From Allokutzneria multivorans (GTDB lineage: Bacteria; Actinomycetota; Actinomycetes; Mycobacteriales; Pseudonocardiaceae): 64,000 bases of DNA. Made by a program: the position numbers and the translations under genes. A model generated the notes under the pieces. The model made no database searches. It saw nothing but the letters and a program-made list of their open reading frames with translations, and was not told the DNA's origin. The stretch covers positions 372,001 to 436,000 of the forward strand of contig NZ_BAABAL010000017.1 in assembly GCF_039537405.1 (NCBI RefSeq). Reading direction: 5' to 3'. This document shows positions 27,670-36,546 of this stretch, piece by piece (positions within the stretch are counted from its first letter, which is position 1; every line of letters begins with the position of its first letter).

Positions 27670-29631
27670 AGTGTGCAGTCTGTGTTCGCCCAGTTGGAGC
27701 CGTTGCTGCCGCAGGTGTCGAAGCCGGTCCAGTACGTCGGTGGCGAGCTGAACGCCACCACCAAGGACTGGGAAGCCACGTGCGTGCGGTGGTGCCTGAT
27801 GTACCCCGACGCGTACGAGGTCGGCCTGCCCAACCAGGGCGTGATGATCCTCTACGAGATCCTGAACGAGCAGCAGGACGTGCTCGCCGAGCGCACCTAC
27901 GCGGTGTGGCCGGACATGGAAGCGCTGATGCGCGAGCACGACGTCCCGCAGTTCACGGTCGACGCGCACCGCCCGGTCGGCGACTTCGACCTGTTCGGCG
28001 TGAGCTTCTCCACGGAGCTGGGGTACACGAACCTGCTCACGGCGCTGGACCTGGCGAAGATCCCGCTGCACGCGGCCGACCGCACCGACGAGCACCCGAT
28101 CGTCGTCTCCGGTGGGCACGCCGCGTTCAACCCGGAGCCGATCTCCGACTTCATCGACTGCGCGGTGCTCGGCGACGGCGAGGAAGCCGTCCTGGAGATC
28201 ACCGACATCGTCCGGAAGTGGAAGAACGAGGGCAGCCCGGGCGGGCGCCGCGAGATCCTGCTTCGCCTGGCCGAGACCGGCGGCGTGTACGTGCCGCAGC
28301 TCTACGACGTGGAGTACCTGCCGGACGGCCGCATCCAGCGCGTGGTGCCCAACGCCGACCGCGTGCCGTACCGGGTCTTCAAGCGCACCACCATGGACCT
28401 CGACGAGTGGCCGTACCCGAAGCAGCCGCTGGTCCCGCTCGCGGAGAGCGTGCACGAGCGGATGAGCGTGGAGATCTTCCGCGGCTGCACGCGCGGGTGC
28501 CGCTTCTGCCAGGCCGGGATGATCACGCGCCCGGTGCGCGAGCGCTCCATCGAGGGCATCGGCGCGATGGTCGAGAAGGGCCTCGCCGCGACCGGCTTCG
28601 AAGAGGTCGGCCTGCTCTCGCTCTCCAGCGCGGACCACTCCGAGATCGCCGAGGTCACCAAGGGACTGGCCGACCGCTACGAGGGCACCAACACCGGACT
28701 GAGCCTGCCGAGCACCCGCGTCGACGCGTTCAACATCGACCTGGCCAACGAGCTCTCCCGCAACGGCCGCCGCTCGGGCCTGACCTTCGCGCCGGAGGGC
28801 GGCAGCGAGCGCCTGCGCCGCGTGATCAACAAGATGGTGTCCGAGGAGGACCTCATCCGCACGGTCAGCGCCGCGTTCTCCAACGGCTGGCGCCAGGTGA
28901 AGCTGTACTTCATGTGCGGCCTGCCGACCGAGACCGACGACGACGTCCTGCAGATCGCGGAGATGGCCAAGAACGTCATCCGCGCGGGCCGGGAAGCCTC
29001 CGGCCGCAAGGACATCCGCTGCACGATCTCCATCGGCGGGTTCGTGCCGAAGCCGCACACGCCGTTCCAGTGGGCCGCGCAGTGCGACCCGGACACCGTG
29101 GACTCGCGCCTGCGCAAGCTCCGCGAGGCGGTCAACTCCGACCGCAAGCTCGGCCGCAACATCGGCATGCGCTACCACGACGGCAAGCCCAGCCTCATCG
29201 AAGGACTGCTCTCCCGTGGCGACCGCCGCGTCGGCAGGGTCATCGAGCGGGTGTGGCGCGAGGGCGGGCGCTTCGACGGCTGGAGCGAGCACTTCTCCTA
29301 CCAGCGCTGGATCGACGCGGCCGGGGCGGAGCTGCCGCCGCTGGGCGTGGACCTGGACTGGTTCACCACCAGGGAGCGCGAGGAGAACGAGGTCCTGCCG
29401 TGGGACCACCTCGACTCGGGCCTGGACAAGGAATGGCTCTGGTCGGACTGGCAGGACGCACTCGACGAGCACGAGCAGGACGACTGTCGCTGGACGCCGT
29501 GCTTCGACTGCGGCGTGTGCCCGGCCATGAACACCGACATCCAGGTCGGCCCGACCGGTCGCAAACTGCTGCCGATCTCCCCGGTGGGCAAGGGATCCCC
29601 GGTCAGCAACCCCGCCTTCAGCGGAGGCTGA
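27667..29631 (+). CDS. TIGR03960-family B12-binding-domain radical SAM protein
   Basis: 654 residues. The N-terminal cobalamin-binding-like domain (about 30-230) is followed by the radical SAM core with CTRGCRFCQ (CxxxCxxC) near residue 277, which binds the 4Fe-4S cluster. Extra Cys at the C-terminus (PCFDCGVCPAM) may hold another cluster. The family is usually adjacent to a TIGR03936 (DUF2344) gene and to rne, and probably modifies RNA or ribosomes, but the reaction is unknown. Here two minus-strand genes intervene. GTG 27667 follows a -10 box; longer upstream frames are spurious. Confidence 0.92.
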   Translation: MSVQSVFAQLEPLLPQVSKPVQYVGGELNATTKDWEATCVRWCLMYPDAYEVGLPNQGVMILYEILNEQQDVLAERTYAVWPDMEALMREHDVPQFTVDAHRPVGDFDLFGVSFSTELGYTNLLTALDLAKIPLHAADRTDEHPIVVSGGHAAFNPEPISDFIDCAVLGDGEEAVLEITDIVRKWKNEGSPGGRREILLRLAETGGVYVPQLYDVEYLPDGRIQRVVPNADRVPYRVFKRTTMDLDEWPYPKQPLVPLAESVHERMSVEIFRGCTRGCRFCQAGMITRPVRERSIEGIGAMVEKGLAATGFEEVGLLSLSSADHSEIAEVTKGLADRYEGTNTGLSLPSTRVDAFNIDLANELSRNGRRSGLTFAPEGGSERLRRVINKMVSEEDLIRTVSAAFSNGWRQVKLYFMCGLPTETDDDVLQIAEMAKNVIRAGREASGRKDIRCTISIGGFVPKPHTPFQWAAQCDPDTVDSRLRKLREAVNSDRKLGRNIGMRYHDGKPSLIEGLLSRGDRRVGRVIERVWREGGRFDGWSEHFSYQRWIDAAGAELPPLGVDLDWFTTREREENEVLPWDHLDSGLDKEWLWSDWQDALDEHEQDDCRWTPCFDCGVCPAMNTDIQVGPTGRKLLPISPVGKGSPVSNPAFSGG

Positions 29632-30121
29632 CCTCCAGGTCGACGAGCATCCCGATGCCCCAGCGCCCCTCTTCGGGCTCCGCTGGGGCATCGGCCCGGA
29701 GCCCGCTCTCCCACAGTTCCGTGAACGCCTCGGTGCCCGGAATCCGGTGCCACACCGGCGTTCCCGGGTCGTTGCGGTGCCGCATGGAGATCAGCCGGAT
29801 GCGTTCGACGGAGCCGGTGGTCTTCGGCACGACGGGCTCCGAGTGGCGCTCCTCGTGCAGCACGCCGGAGATCTCCACCAGACCATCCTTCATGGACGGA
29901 TCGGGCCAGAACACGTGCAGCTCGCCCGAGCTGAGGTGCGCGCCCGGGCTGTCCGGAATCGCTTCCACGCCAAGGGAAAGCCTCATCCGCTCGGGCGGGC
30001 TCACGATCACGGCGGGGTTGGTGAAGTAGTACAGCTGCCACGTCACGCGGTCGCCGATCTTGAACGGATCGCCGCAGCACTCGTACTGCCAGTCCTCGAT
30101 CAGCACAGGGACAGTCGCCAT
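29618..30121 (-). CDS. Small cytoplasmic protein, DUF6578-like
   Basis: 167 residues with no signal peptide. The N-terminus VLIEDWQYECCGDPFKIGDR, with a double Cys followed by a WxL beta strand (VTWQLYYF), resembles DUF6578 proteins; this family name is tentative. ATG 30121 shares one base with the stop of the S8 protease gene (TGATG), so the two are translationally linked. Its 3' end overlaps the 3' end of the radical SAM gene by 14 bp (convergent). The function is unknown. Confidence 0.75.
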   Translation of the reverse strand: MATVPVLIEDWQYECCGDPFKIGDRVTWQLYYFTNPAVIVSPPERMRLSLGVEAIPDSPGAHLSSGELHVFWPDPSMKDGLVEISGVLHEERHSEPVVPKTTGSVERIRLISMRHRNDPGTPVWHRIPGTEAFTELWESGLRADAPAEPEEGRWGIGMLVDLEVSLR

Positions 30122-31524
30122 CAGCGCACCGCGTTCACCGCGTTGACCAGACCGTGCCCGTAGAAGCCGTTGTAGTCCGCGTACCCGGAGCAGGCCGCGT
30201 CCTGGGCGCCGTCGTCGTTGAGGTCGTAGTCGGTCGGGCAGGGCAGCGTTTCCGCCTGGTTGCTCAACATCTTCGTCAGCGCGGTGGGCCCCGCCGACGG
30301 GAAGCGCGATGCCAGCAGGGCCGCGACGCCCACCACGTGCGGGGTCGCCATCGACGTGCCGCAGTAGTAGCCGTAGCCCGCGGGCACGGTGGACAGCACG
30401 CAACCCTGGTTGGCGGACTGCGGCTTCTGCCGGTGGTCACCGCCGGGAGCGGTCAGGTCGGCGACGCCAAGCCCGTAGGAGCTGTAGCTCGCCTTCGTGC
30501 GGTCCGCGCCGATCGAGGACACGCCGATCACGCCGCGCAGCTCGCCCGGGAGCGCGTCGCACTTCGCGCTGGCGAGGTTGGTGCCCTCGTTGCCGATCGC
30601 CGCGACCGTCAGCACGCCGCGGTTGGTGGCGTAGGTGACCGCGCGCCGCATGGCCTCGTGCACCACCCACTGCTCGCTGCCCTTGTCCTTGCACGTCAAC
30701 GTCCAGGGCCCCGCGGTGAAGCTGCTGTTGACCAGGCGCATGCCCTTGGTCGCCGCCCACATGAAGCCGCACACGGCCGACTCCGGCGAGACGTAGCCGT
30801 CGTCGTCGACCACCTTGACCGAGGCCAGCCGCACGCCGGGCGCGACGCCGGTGGTGCCCTTGCCGTCGTTGGCCGCCGCGATGGTGCCCGCGACGTGGGT
30901 GCCGTGCTCGAAGGCCGACGGCTGCCACGCCTCGCGCCTGGTGTCGGGGGCGCCGGTGACGCAGCCCGCCGAGACCGAGGCGTCCACGGCCGCGGCCAGG
31001 TCCGGGTGTCCCGCGTCGATGCCGGAGTCCAGCACGCCGACGACGACCGAGCGGCTGCCGACCGAGTACCGGTGCGCCTCGTCGGCCTTGATCATCGACA
31101 TGTCCCACTGCTCGCCGGAGCGGTCCGTGGTGGCCACCGACGGGCTCGCCTTGATCGCCGCGGTGAGCCGGGTGCGGTTCTTGCGCTTGCTCGCCGAGCC
31201 CTGCCCGCCCAGCTCCTGCTGGGTGCTGAAGGCGCGGCCCTCGGAGAGGCGGTCGGTGAACGCGCGGTCCTTGGAGCTGGCGACCGCGACCCCGATCTGG
31301 GAGTAGAAGGTCACGGTCTCGCCACAGGCCGCGCCGATCCGGCGCTGGGCCTCCTCGGCCCGCGTGCCCTGGTCGAAGACCACGATGTAGCGCAGCGACT
31401 TGCCGATCCCGCACGGCTGCCCCGGCTCCGCTCCCGCGAGCCCGGGGGCCGCCACCAGTCCCGCGACGAGCAGCGCGGAGCAGACCGCGGCGCGGCGCGC
31501 ACCGTTACCGCGGGTCAGCGGCAC
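30121..31524 (-). CDS. Secreted subtilisin-like serine protease (S8)
   Basis: 467 residues. Signal peptide to about 31 (GLVAAPGLAGA). An I9-type prodomain (SLRYIVVFDQGTRAEEAQRR) precedes the catalytic domain. Catalytic residues are Asp in GVLDSGIDAGH, His in EHGTHVAGT and Ser in GTSMATPHVVG; the oxyanion Asn is in AIGNEGT. Several Cys pairs suggest disulfides. GTG 31524 follows GGAGG. It is encoded against the flow of the surrounding housekeeping genes, splitting the TIGR03960 and TIGR03936 pair. Confidence 0.93.
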   Translation of the reverse strand: MPLTRGNGARRAAVCSALLVAGLVAAPGLAGAEPGQPCGIGKSLRYIVVFDQGTRAEEAQRRIGAACGETVTFYSQIGVAVASSKDRAFTDRLSEGRAFSTQQELGGQGSASKRKNRTRLTAAIKASPSVATTDRSGEQWDMSMIKADEAHRYSVGSRSVVVGVLDSGIDAGHPDLAAAVDASVSAGCVTGAPDTRREAWQPSAFEHGTHVAGTIAAANDGKGTTGVAPGVRLASVKVVDDDGYVSPESAVCGFMWAATKGMRLVNSSFTAGPWTLTCKDKGSEQWVVHEAMRRAVTYATNRGVLTVAAIGNEGTNLASAKCDALPGELRGVIGVSSIGADRTKASYSSYGLGVADLTAPGGDHRQKPQSANQGCVLSTVPAGYGYYCGTSMATPHVVGVAALLASRFPSAGPTALTKMLSNQAETLPCPTDYDLNDDGAQDAACSGYADYNGFYGHGLVNAVNAVR

Positions 31525-31734
31525 GGGGGACCTCCATCAGGGGGAGAAGGTGGTGGGGAGTGCTTGCTTCGATGAAACCGGAAGGTAGCCATCCAGGCAC
31601 CGGGCAGACAAGCGGGTGACAGCCTGAATGCGTTCCCGGGGGTTGACGGGGCACAATGACCTGCCTGGTTAGACCACCTCCGCCGAGGAGCAGTCCTGAG
31701 CGCTCAGCACCAACCCAACCCGTCAGCGGCCGCC

Positions 31735-32505
31735 GTGCAGAAGCTGCGCATCCGATACGCCAAACGGGGGCGCCTGCGTTTCACGTCACACCGTGACGTG
31801 GCGCGCACCTTCGAACGCGCGCTGCGACGTGCCGGCGTCCCGATGGCCTACTCCCAGGGCTTCAACCCGCGCCCCAAGGTGTCCTGGATCGGCGCCGCGC
31901 CGACCGGCACGGCCAGCGAGGCGGAGTACGTGGAGGTCTCGGTCGTCGACCGGGTCGACGCGGCGGCACTGGTCGCGGAGCTGGACGCGGCGCTGCCGCC
32001 GGGGCTGGACGTCATCGAGGCCGTGGAAGCGGGATCGGGCTCGCTCGCCGACCGCATCGACGGCTGCCTGTGGCGGATCGAGCTGCCCGGCGTCGACCCG
32101 GATGAGCTGGGCAGGGCCGTGGAGCTGCTGCTCGACGCGCCCGAGGTCGTGGTGCAGAAGTTGACCAAGGACGGTCGCCGGGACATCAACGCGCGAGCTG
32201 CGATTGTGTCCGCCGAGGTCGTCAGGGAAGTTGAAGTCACTACCACTCGGGTGGGCGATGGAGCCGAAGGCACCCGGAGGTGTGGGATACTCAGCACGGT
32301 CGTACGGCAGACACAGCCTGTTGTCCGGCCGGATGACGTGTTGAGTGCGCTTCGCGTCGTCGCCGACCTGCAACCGCCGGTACCCGCGAAGGCGATCCGG
32401 ATGGCTCAGGGGCGGCTCGACGACAGTGGAGCTCTCACGGACCCGTTCGCCAGCGACCGGGAGCCGACTCGGGCCACGAGCGGCTTACCCGCAGTCGCGG
32501 AGTAG
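31735..32505 (+). CDS. TIGR03936-family radical SAM-associated protein (DUF2344)
   Basis: 256 residues from GTG 31735. The conserved opening IRYAKRGRLRFTSHRDVART and PMAYSQGFNPRPKVSW identify the DUF2344 family, partner of TIGR03960 proteins (fused to them in some bacteria). The function is unknown. No Shine-Dalgarno precedes the GTG, but GAGGAG at 31685-31690 stands 5 nt before an in-frame CTG at 31696 (reading SAQHQPNPSAAA), so the true start may be that CTG. The gene lies directly upstream of rne. Confidence 0.88.
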   Translation: MQKLRIRYAKRGRLRFTSHRDVARTFERALRRAGVPMAYSQGFNPRPKVSWIGAAPTGTASEAEYVEVSVVDRVDAAALVAELDAALPPGLDVIEAVEAGSGSLADRIDGCLWRIELPGVDPDELGRAVELLLDAPEVVVQKLTKDGRRDINARAAIVSAEVVREVEVTTTRVGDGAEGTRRCGILSTVVRQTQPVVRPDDVLSALRVVADLQPPVPAKAIRMAQGRLDDSGALTDPFASDREPTRATSGLPAVAE

Positions 32506-32597
32506 GGGTCGGGCCCGGCGCGTCGTCGCTCGATGACCTGTTGCCCTGGTACCCGTGTCCAACCGATTCGGGCACCGGGTGACGAAGGCAGGATTTC

Positions 32598-32617
32598 CGC
32601 CGCCGCACGCGGCGGCG
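32598..32617 (+). promoter_or_regulatory. GC hairpin in the long rne 5' leader
   Basis: CGCCGCCGC at 32598-32606 pairs with GCGGCGGCG at 32609-32617. It lies in the 182-nt stretch between the TIGR03936 stop and the rne ATG. RNase E genes often feed back on their own leader. That role here is only a guess. Confidence 0.35.
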
Positions 32618-32687
32618 ACTGGACGAGAGAGGAGCCCCTGCGCGGCCGCGTCGGCACTGTCGACGCGCCCGGGGGCGAGGGAGCTAC

Positions 32688-35600
32688 ATGCCGAAAACCG
32701 AGAGCCCTGCCGGCGGCGCCGGCGGGGACAGCACCGCATTCGACCTTCCAGCCAAGCTGCGGGTCCACGCGCTCGCCAAGCTGCTGGGCGCCAGCAGCCG
32801 CGAGGTGATGGCCACCCTGGTCGAGCTGGGGTTCGCGGTCAGCAGCGCGCAGTCGAGCATCACCAGGGAGGTCGCGACCCAGGTCGTCGACCACCTGGCG
32901 CCCGACACCGACTCCGCCGAGTTCGACGACGAGGGCGGTGAGGTCGGTGAGTCCGATGAGGCCGGCACCGTCGCCGACGAGGTCGTCGAGGTCGCGGAGC
33001 CGACCCCGGCGCCCGCCGCGCTGACGCCGCTGTTCGCCGCGCCGCAGGCGGTGTTCCTGCCGCCGCAGCCCGCCGAGGCCGCGCCCGCCGCGCAGGAGGC
33101 CCCCGCCAAGGCGAGCCGTTCCGGCAAGGCGGCCAAGCCCAGCCGCAAGCGGGTCGCGCTGACCGAGGCCGACCTGGACCCGGACGCCACCGAGGTCGAC
33201 GACCTCCCGCACGACGAGGACCTCGGCGGCGAGGACGACGACGACTCGGCCACCCGCCGCCGCCGTCGCCGCGGCCGTCGTGGCCGTGGCCGTGGCAAGG
33301 GCCACTCCGAGCTGGGCGACGACGCCGACGACGAGGACGTCTCCGACCAGGAGCTGCCCGCGCACGTCGCCGCCGACGAGTCCGAGCAGGCCGAGGACGA
33401 CGACTCCGCCGAGGACGCCGCCGACGACTCGGGTGAGGGCGGCACCAAGCGCCGCCGTCGCCGTCGCCGTCGCAAGGGCAACTCCGACGACGACGCGGCC
33501 AGCCGCGACGACGACCCGCCCAACACCGTCGTGCACGTGCGGGAGAGCCGCCCGGAGCGCGAGACCACCACCTCCTCCGACGACGAGGTGCGCAGCGTCA
33601 AGGGCTCGACCCGCCTCGAAGCCAAGCGCCAGCGCCGCAGGGACGGCCGCGAGGCCGGTCGCCGTCGCGCGCCGATCCTGAGCGAGTCGGAGTTCCTGGC
33701 CCGCCGCGAGTCGGTCGACCGCAAGATGGTCGTCCGCGAGCAGGGCGAGCGCATCCAGATCGCCGTGCTGGAGGACGGGGTGCTCGTCGAGCACTTCGTC
33801 ACCTCGGCGGGCTCCGGCTCGCTGGTCGGCAACGTCTACCTGGGCCGCGTGCAGAACGTGCTGCCCAGCATGGAGGCGGCCTTCGTCGACATCGGCCGTG
33901 GCCGCAACGCGGTGCTCTACGCGGGCGAGGTCGACTGGGACGCCGCCGGTCTCGAGGGCAAGTCCCGCAAGATCGAGCAGGCGCTGTCCACCGGTGACAG
34001 CGTGCTGGTGCAGGTCACCAAGGACCCGGTCGGCCACAAGGGCGCCCGGCTGACCACCCAGATCAGCCTGCCCGGTCGCTTCCTGGTCTACGTGCCCGCG
34101 GGCGGTGCCACCGGCATCAGCCGCAAGCTGCCCGACGTGGAGCGGCGCAGGCTCAAGGAGATCCTCAAGCGGATCGTCCCCGACGACGCGGGCGTGATCA
34201 TCCGCACCGCCGCCGAGGGCGTCAGCGAGGAAGCGCTCGCCCGCGACGTGACCCGGCTGCAGGCGCAGTGGGAGGTCGTCAAGGGCAAGGCCCACGGCGC
34301 CCCCGGGGTGTCCAAGGCCGGCGCGCCGTCGCTGCTCTACGAAGAGCCCGAACTGCTGATCAAGGTCATCCGGGACATGTTCACGGAGGACTTCTCGGCA
34401 CTGGTGGTCCAGGGCGCGCACGCGTGGGAGACCATCGAGCCCTACGTGCAGCACGTGGCCTCGGACCTGGAGTCGCGGCTGCGCAGGCACACCGGCGTCA
34501 ACGACGTGTTCACCGAGTACCGGGTGAACGAGCAGATCACCAAGGCGCTGGACCGCAAGGTGTGGCTGCCCTCCGGCGGCTACCTGGTCATCGACCGCAC
34601 CGAGGCGATGACCGTGATCGACGTCAACACGGGCAAGTTCACCGGCTCCGGGGGCAACCTGGAGGAGACGGTCACCCGCAACAACCTGGAGTCGGCGGAG
34701 GAGATCGTCCGCCAGCTCCGGCTGCGCGACATCGGCGGCATCATCGTCATCGACTTCATCGACATGGTGCTGGAAGCCAACCGGGACCTGGTGCTGCGCA
34801 GGCTGACCGAGTGCCTCGGCCGCGACCGGACAAGGCACCAGGTCGCCGAGGTGACCTCGCTCGGGCTGGTGCAGATGACCCGCAAGCGGGTGGGCACCGG
34901 TCTGCTGGAGGCCTTCAGCAGCACCTGTGAGCACTGCCGCGGCCGTGGCCTCGTGGTCACCACCGACATCGGGAACGGCAACGGCTCGCACAACCACGGC
35001 AACGGTGGTGGCGGCAACAACGGCAACGGCAACGGCAACGGCAACAACGGTGGCGGCAAGGGCGAGAGCAAGCGGCAGCGCCAGCGCAACCGAGCCAACG
35101 CCGAGGCCGCGCAGGCCGAAGCCGACGCTCAGCAGGAGAAGAAGGCCGACGAGGCCAAGATCTCCGAGCCCAAGATCTCCGAGCCCAAGGCCGTCGAGGT
35201 CGTCGCCCAGCCCGAGCCCGTGGCCGTCGAACCCGTGGTTCAGCAGCCCGTGGCGGAGCCGGAGTCCGCTCCCGCGGAGGTGGCCCCCGAGGTCGCCGCC
35301 GACGCGGCCCCGCCGGAGCGTCGCCGTCAGCGCCGTCGCCGCAGCAGCGAGCGCCCGTCCGGCCCGCCGAAGGAACAGAGTTCCCAGAACGGCGCGGCGG
35401 ACGTGCAGATCGCGACTCCGCGCGAGGAGACCGCCGCGACGGCCCCCTCGGCCAAGGCGGAGGAGCACGCCCCGGCCGAGCCCGTGGCACCGCCTCAGGA
35501 CCCGGTCGCGGCGGTGTCGGTGACCACGCGTCGCCGCACCTCCCGCCGGGCCGCCTCGCGGCCCGCGGGCCCGCCTCAGGGCGCTGCGAAGGAAGCCTGA
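32688..35600 (+). CDS. rne: Ribonuclease E/G
   Basis: 970 residues. The N-terminus carries an IF2-N-like helical motif (LRVHALAKLLGASSREVMAT) and then a long acidic/basic disordered region (DEDDD and RRRRRRGRRGRG runs). The catalytic core, about 340-750, has the S1 segment (GNVYLGRVQNVLPSMEAAFVD), the Mg-binding DVNTGKFTG and VIDFIDM, and the Zn-link CEHCRGRG. The C-terminal 220 residues are low complexity (GNGNGN, AEPE, RRQRRRRSS) and would scaffold partners. It cuts single-stranded RNA and matures rRNA and tRNA. Confidence 0.95.
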   Translation: MPKTESPAGGAGGDSTAFDLPAKLRVHALAKLLGASSREVMATLVELGFAVSSAQSSITREVATQVVDHLAPDTDSAEFDDEGGEVGESDEAGTVADEVVEVAEPTPAPAALTPLFAAPQAVFLPPQPAEAAPAAQEAPAKASRSGKAAKPSRKRVALTEADLDPDATEVDDLPHDEDLGGEDDDDSATRRRRRRGRRGRGRGKGHSELGDDADDEDVSDQELPAHVAADESEQAEDDDSAEDAADDSGEGGTKRRRRRRRRKGNSDDDAASRDDDPPNTVVHVRESRPERETTTSSDDEVRSVKGSTRLEAKRQRRRDGREAGRRRAPILSESEFLARRESVDRKMVVREQGERIQIAVLEDGVLVEHFVTSAGSGSLVGNVYLGRVQNVLPSMEAAFVDIGRGRNAVLYAGEVDWDAAGLEGKSRKIEQALSTGDSVLVQVTKDPVGHKGARLTTQISLPGRFLVYVPAGGATGISRKLPDVERRRLKEILKRIVPDDAGVIIRTAAEGVSEEALARDVTRLQAQWEVVKGKAHGAPGVSKAGAPSLLYEEPELLIKVIRDMFTEDFSALVVQGAHAWETIEPYVQHVASDLESRLRRHTGVNDVFTEYRVNEQITKALDRKVWLPSGGYLVIDRTEAMTVIDVNTGKFTGSGGNLEETVTRNNLESAEEIVRQLRLRDIGGIIVIDFIDMVLEANRDLVLRRLTECLGRDRTRHQVAEVTSLGLVQMTRKRVGTGLLEAFSSTCEHCRGRGLVVTTDIGNGNGSHNHGNGGGGNNGNGNGNGNNGGGKGESKRQRQRNRANAEAAQAEADAQQEKKADEAKISEPKISEPKAVEVVAQPEPVAVEPVVQQPVAEPESAPAEVAPEVAADAAPPERRRQRRRRSSERPSGPPKEQSSQNGAADVQIATPREETAATAPSAKAEEHAPAEPVAPPQDPVAAVSVTTRRRTSRRAASRPAGPPQGAAKEA

Positions 35601-35616
35601 TCCACCGCGTCACCCG

Positions 35617-35651
35617 GGAACGCCCATCGACTCTTCTTCGGTGGGCGTTCC
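35617..35651 (+). terminator. Terminator after rne
   Basis: GGAACGCCCA (35617-35626) is inverted at 35642-35651, followed by GGCGTTTTC. Confidence 0.7.
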
Positions 35652-35704
35652 GGCGTTTTCGGGGCTGGTCAGCAAGGGTGTGGCGAAGCGCGTGACCACC
35701 CGGT

Positions 35705-35759
35705 TTGACCCTGTTCCCGGCCGCCCCGTACTCTGTCGTACGGCCCGCCATCAGGCGGG
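35705..35759 (+). promoter_or_regulatory. rplU promoter and leader hairpin
   Basis: TTGACC at 35705-35710 and TACTCT at 35729-35734 are spaced by 18 bp, a good SigA-type promoter. About ten bases further, CCCGCC (35744-35749) pairs with GGCGGG (35754-35759) around ATCA and is followed by TTCTGTTGT. That could act as an attenuator in the leader of over 130 nt. Confidence 0.6.
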
Positions 35760-35868
35760 TTCTGTTGTGCGAAAGCCCGCCAAAGTGCTGTGGCAACGCA
35801 CGCGTCGTCCCATCGCGGAGAACCACAGAGCGCGATATCGACACCGAGCAGCAGGAGACTTCCGAACC

Positions 35869-36177
35869 ATGTACGCGATCGTCAAGACCGGCGGCAAGCA
35901 GTACAAGGTGGCTGTCGGGGACGTCGTCGAGGTCGAGAAGCTCGAAGGCGAGCCGGGCACCGAGGTCAACTTCCCGGCGCTGCTCGTCGTCGACGGCGGC
36001 GATGTGATCGCCGACACCGACACCCTCGGCAAGGTCGCCGTGACCGGCAAGGTCGTCGAGCAGACCAAGGGTCCCAAGATTGTCATCCACAAGTTCAAGA
36101 ACAAGACCGGCTACCACAAGCGACAGGGTCACCGTCAGCGGCTGACTCGCGTCGAGGTCACCGGCATCAACAAGTGA
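35869..36177 (+). CDS. rplU: 50S ribosomal protein L21
   Basis: 102 residues, the usual size. It begins MYAIVKTGGKQYKVAVGDVV and ends in the conserved KTGYHKRQGHRQRLTRVEV RNA-binding part. It binds 23S rRNA in the large subunit. ATG 35869 follows CAGGAG at a distance of about 12 nt. It forms an operon with rpmA and obgE, as in most bacteria. Confidence 0.98.
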   Translation: MYAIVKTGGKQYKVAVGDVVEVEKLEGEPGTEVNFPALLVVDGGDVIADTDTLGKVAVTGKVVEQTKGPKIVIHKFKNKTGYHKRQGHRQRLTRVEVTGINK

Positions 36178-36191
36178 GGGTCTGACCAGCC

Positions 36192-36455
36192 ATGGCACAC
36201 AAAAAGGGTGCATCCAGCTCTCGTAACGGCCGCGACTCCAACGCCCAGCGGCTCGGCGTGAAGCGCTTTGGTGGTCAGGTCGTCAGCGCGGGCGAGATCC
36301 TGGTTCGCCAGCGCGGTACCAAGTTCCACCCGGGTGTCGACGTCGGCCGCGGCAGCGACGACACCCTGTTCGCGCTCGCCGCCGGTGCGGTGAAGTTCGG
36401 CATCAAGCGCGGTCGCAAGACCGTGAACATCGTCCCGGTCGAGGCCACGGTCTGA
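36192..36455 (+). CDS. rpmA: 50S ribosomal protein L27
   Basis: 87 residues, beginning MAHKKGASSSRNGRDSNAQR. The N-terminal tail reaches the peptidyl-transferase centre in the family. It has no cleavable N-terminal extension like that of Firmicutes. The gene starts 14 bp after rplU. Confidence 0.98.
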   Translation: MAHKKGASSSRNGRDSNAQRLGVKRFGGQVVSAGEILVRQRGTKFHPGVDVGRGSDDTLFALAAGAVKFGIKRGRKTVNIVPVEATV

Positions 36456-36475
36456 CCGAGCGATACACGCTCAAC

Positions 36476-36521
36476 CACTTCAGGGGCGGGACCGGGCTAG
36501 CACCGGACCGCCCCTGAAGTG
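36476..36521 (+). terminator. Long hairpin between rpmA and obgE
   Basis: CACTTCAGGGGCGG at 36476-36489 is perfectly inverted at 36508-36521 (14 bp), with an inner CCGG/CCGG pair. It has no U-run. It may partly separate ribosomal protein expression from obgE. Confidence 0.75.
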
Positions 36522-36546
36522 TGTTCATCGGCAGTAGGAGGAAGTC

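Noticed and set aside
32406..35468. 1020-codon minus-strand frame antisense to rne
   Set aside because: The plus strand encodes RNase E/G with all catalytic motifs. The antisense reading is a leucine/glycine-rich shadow.
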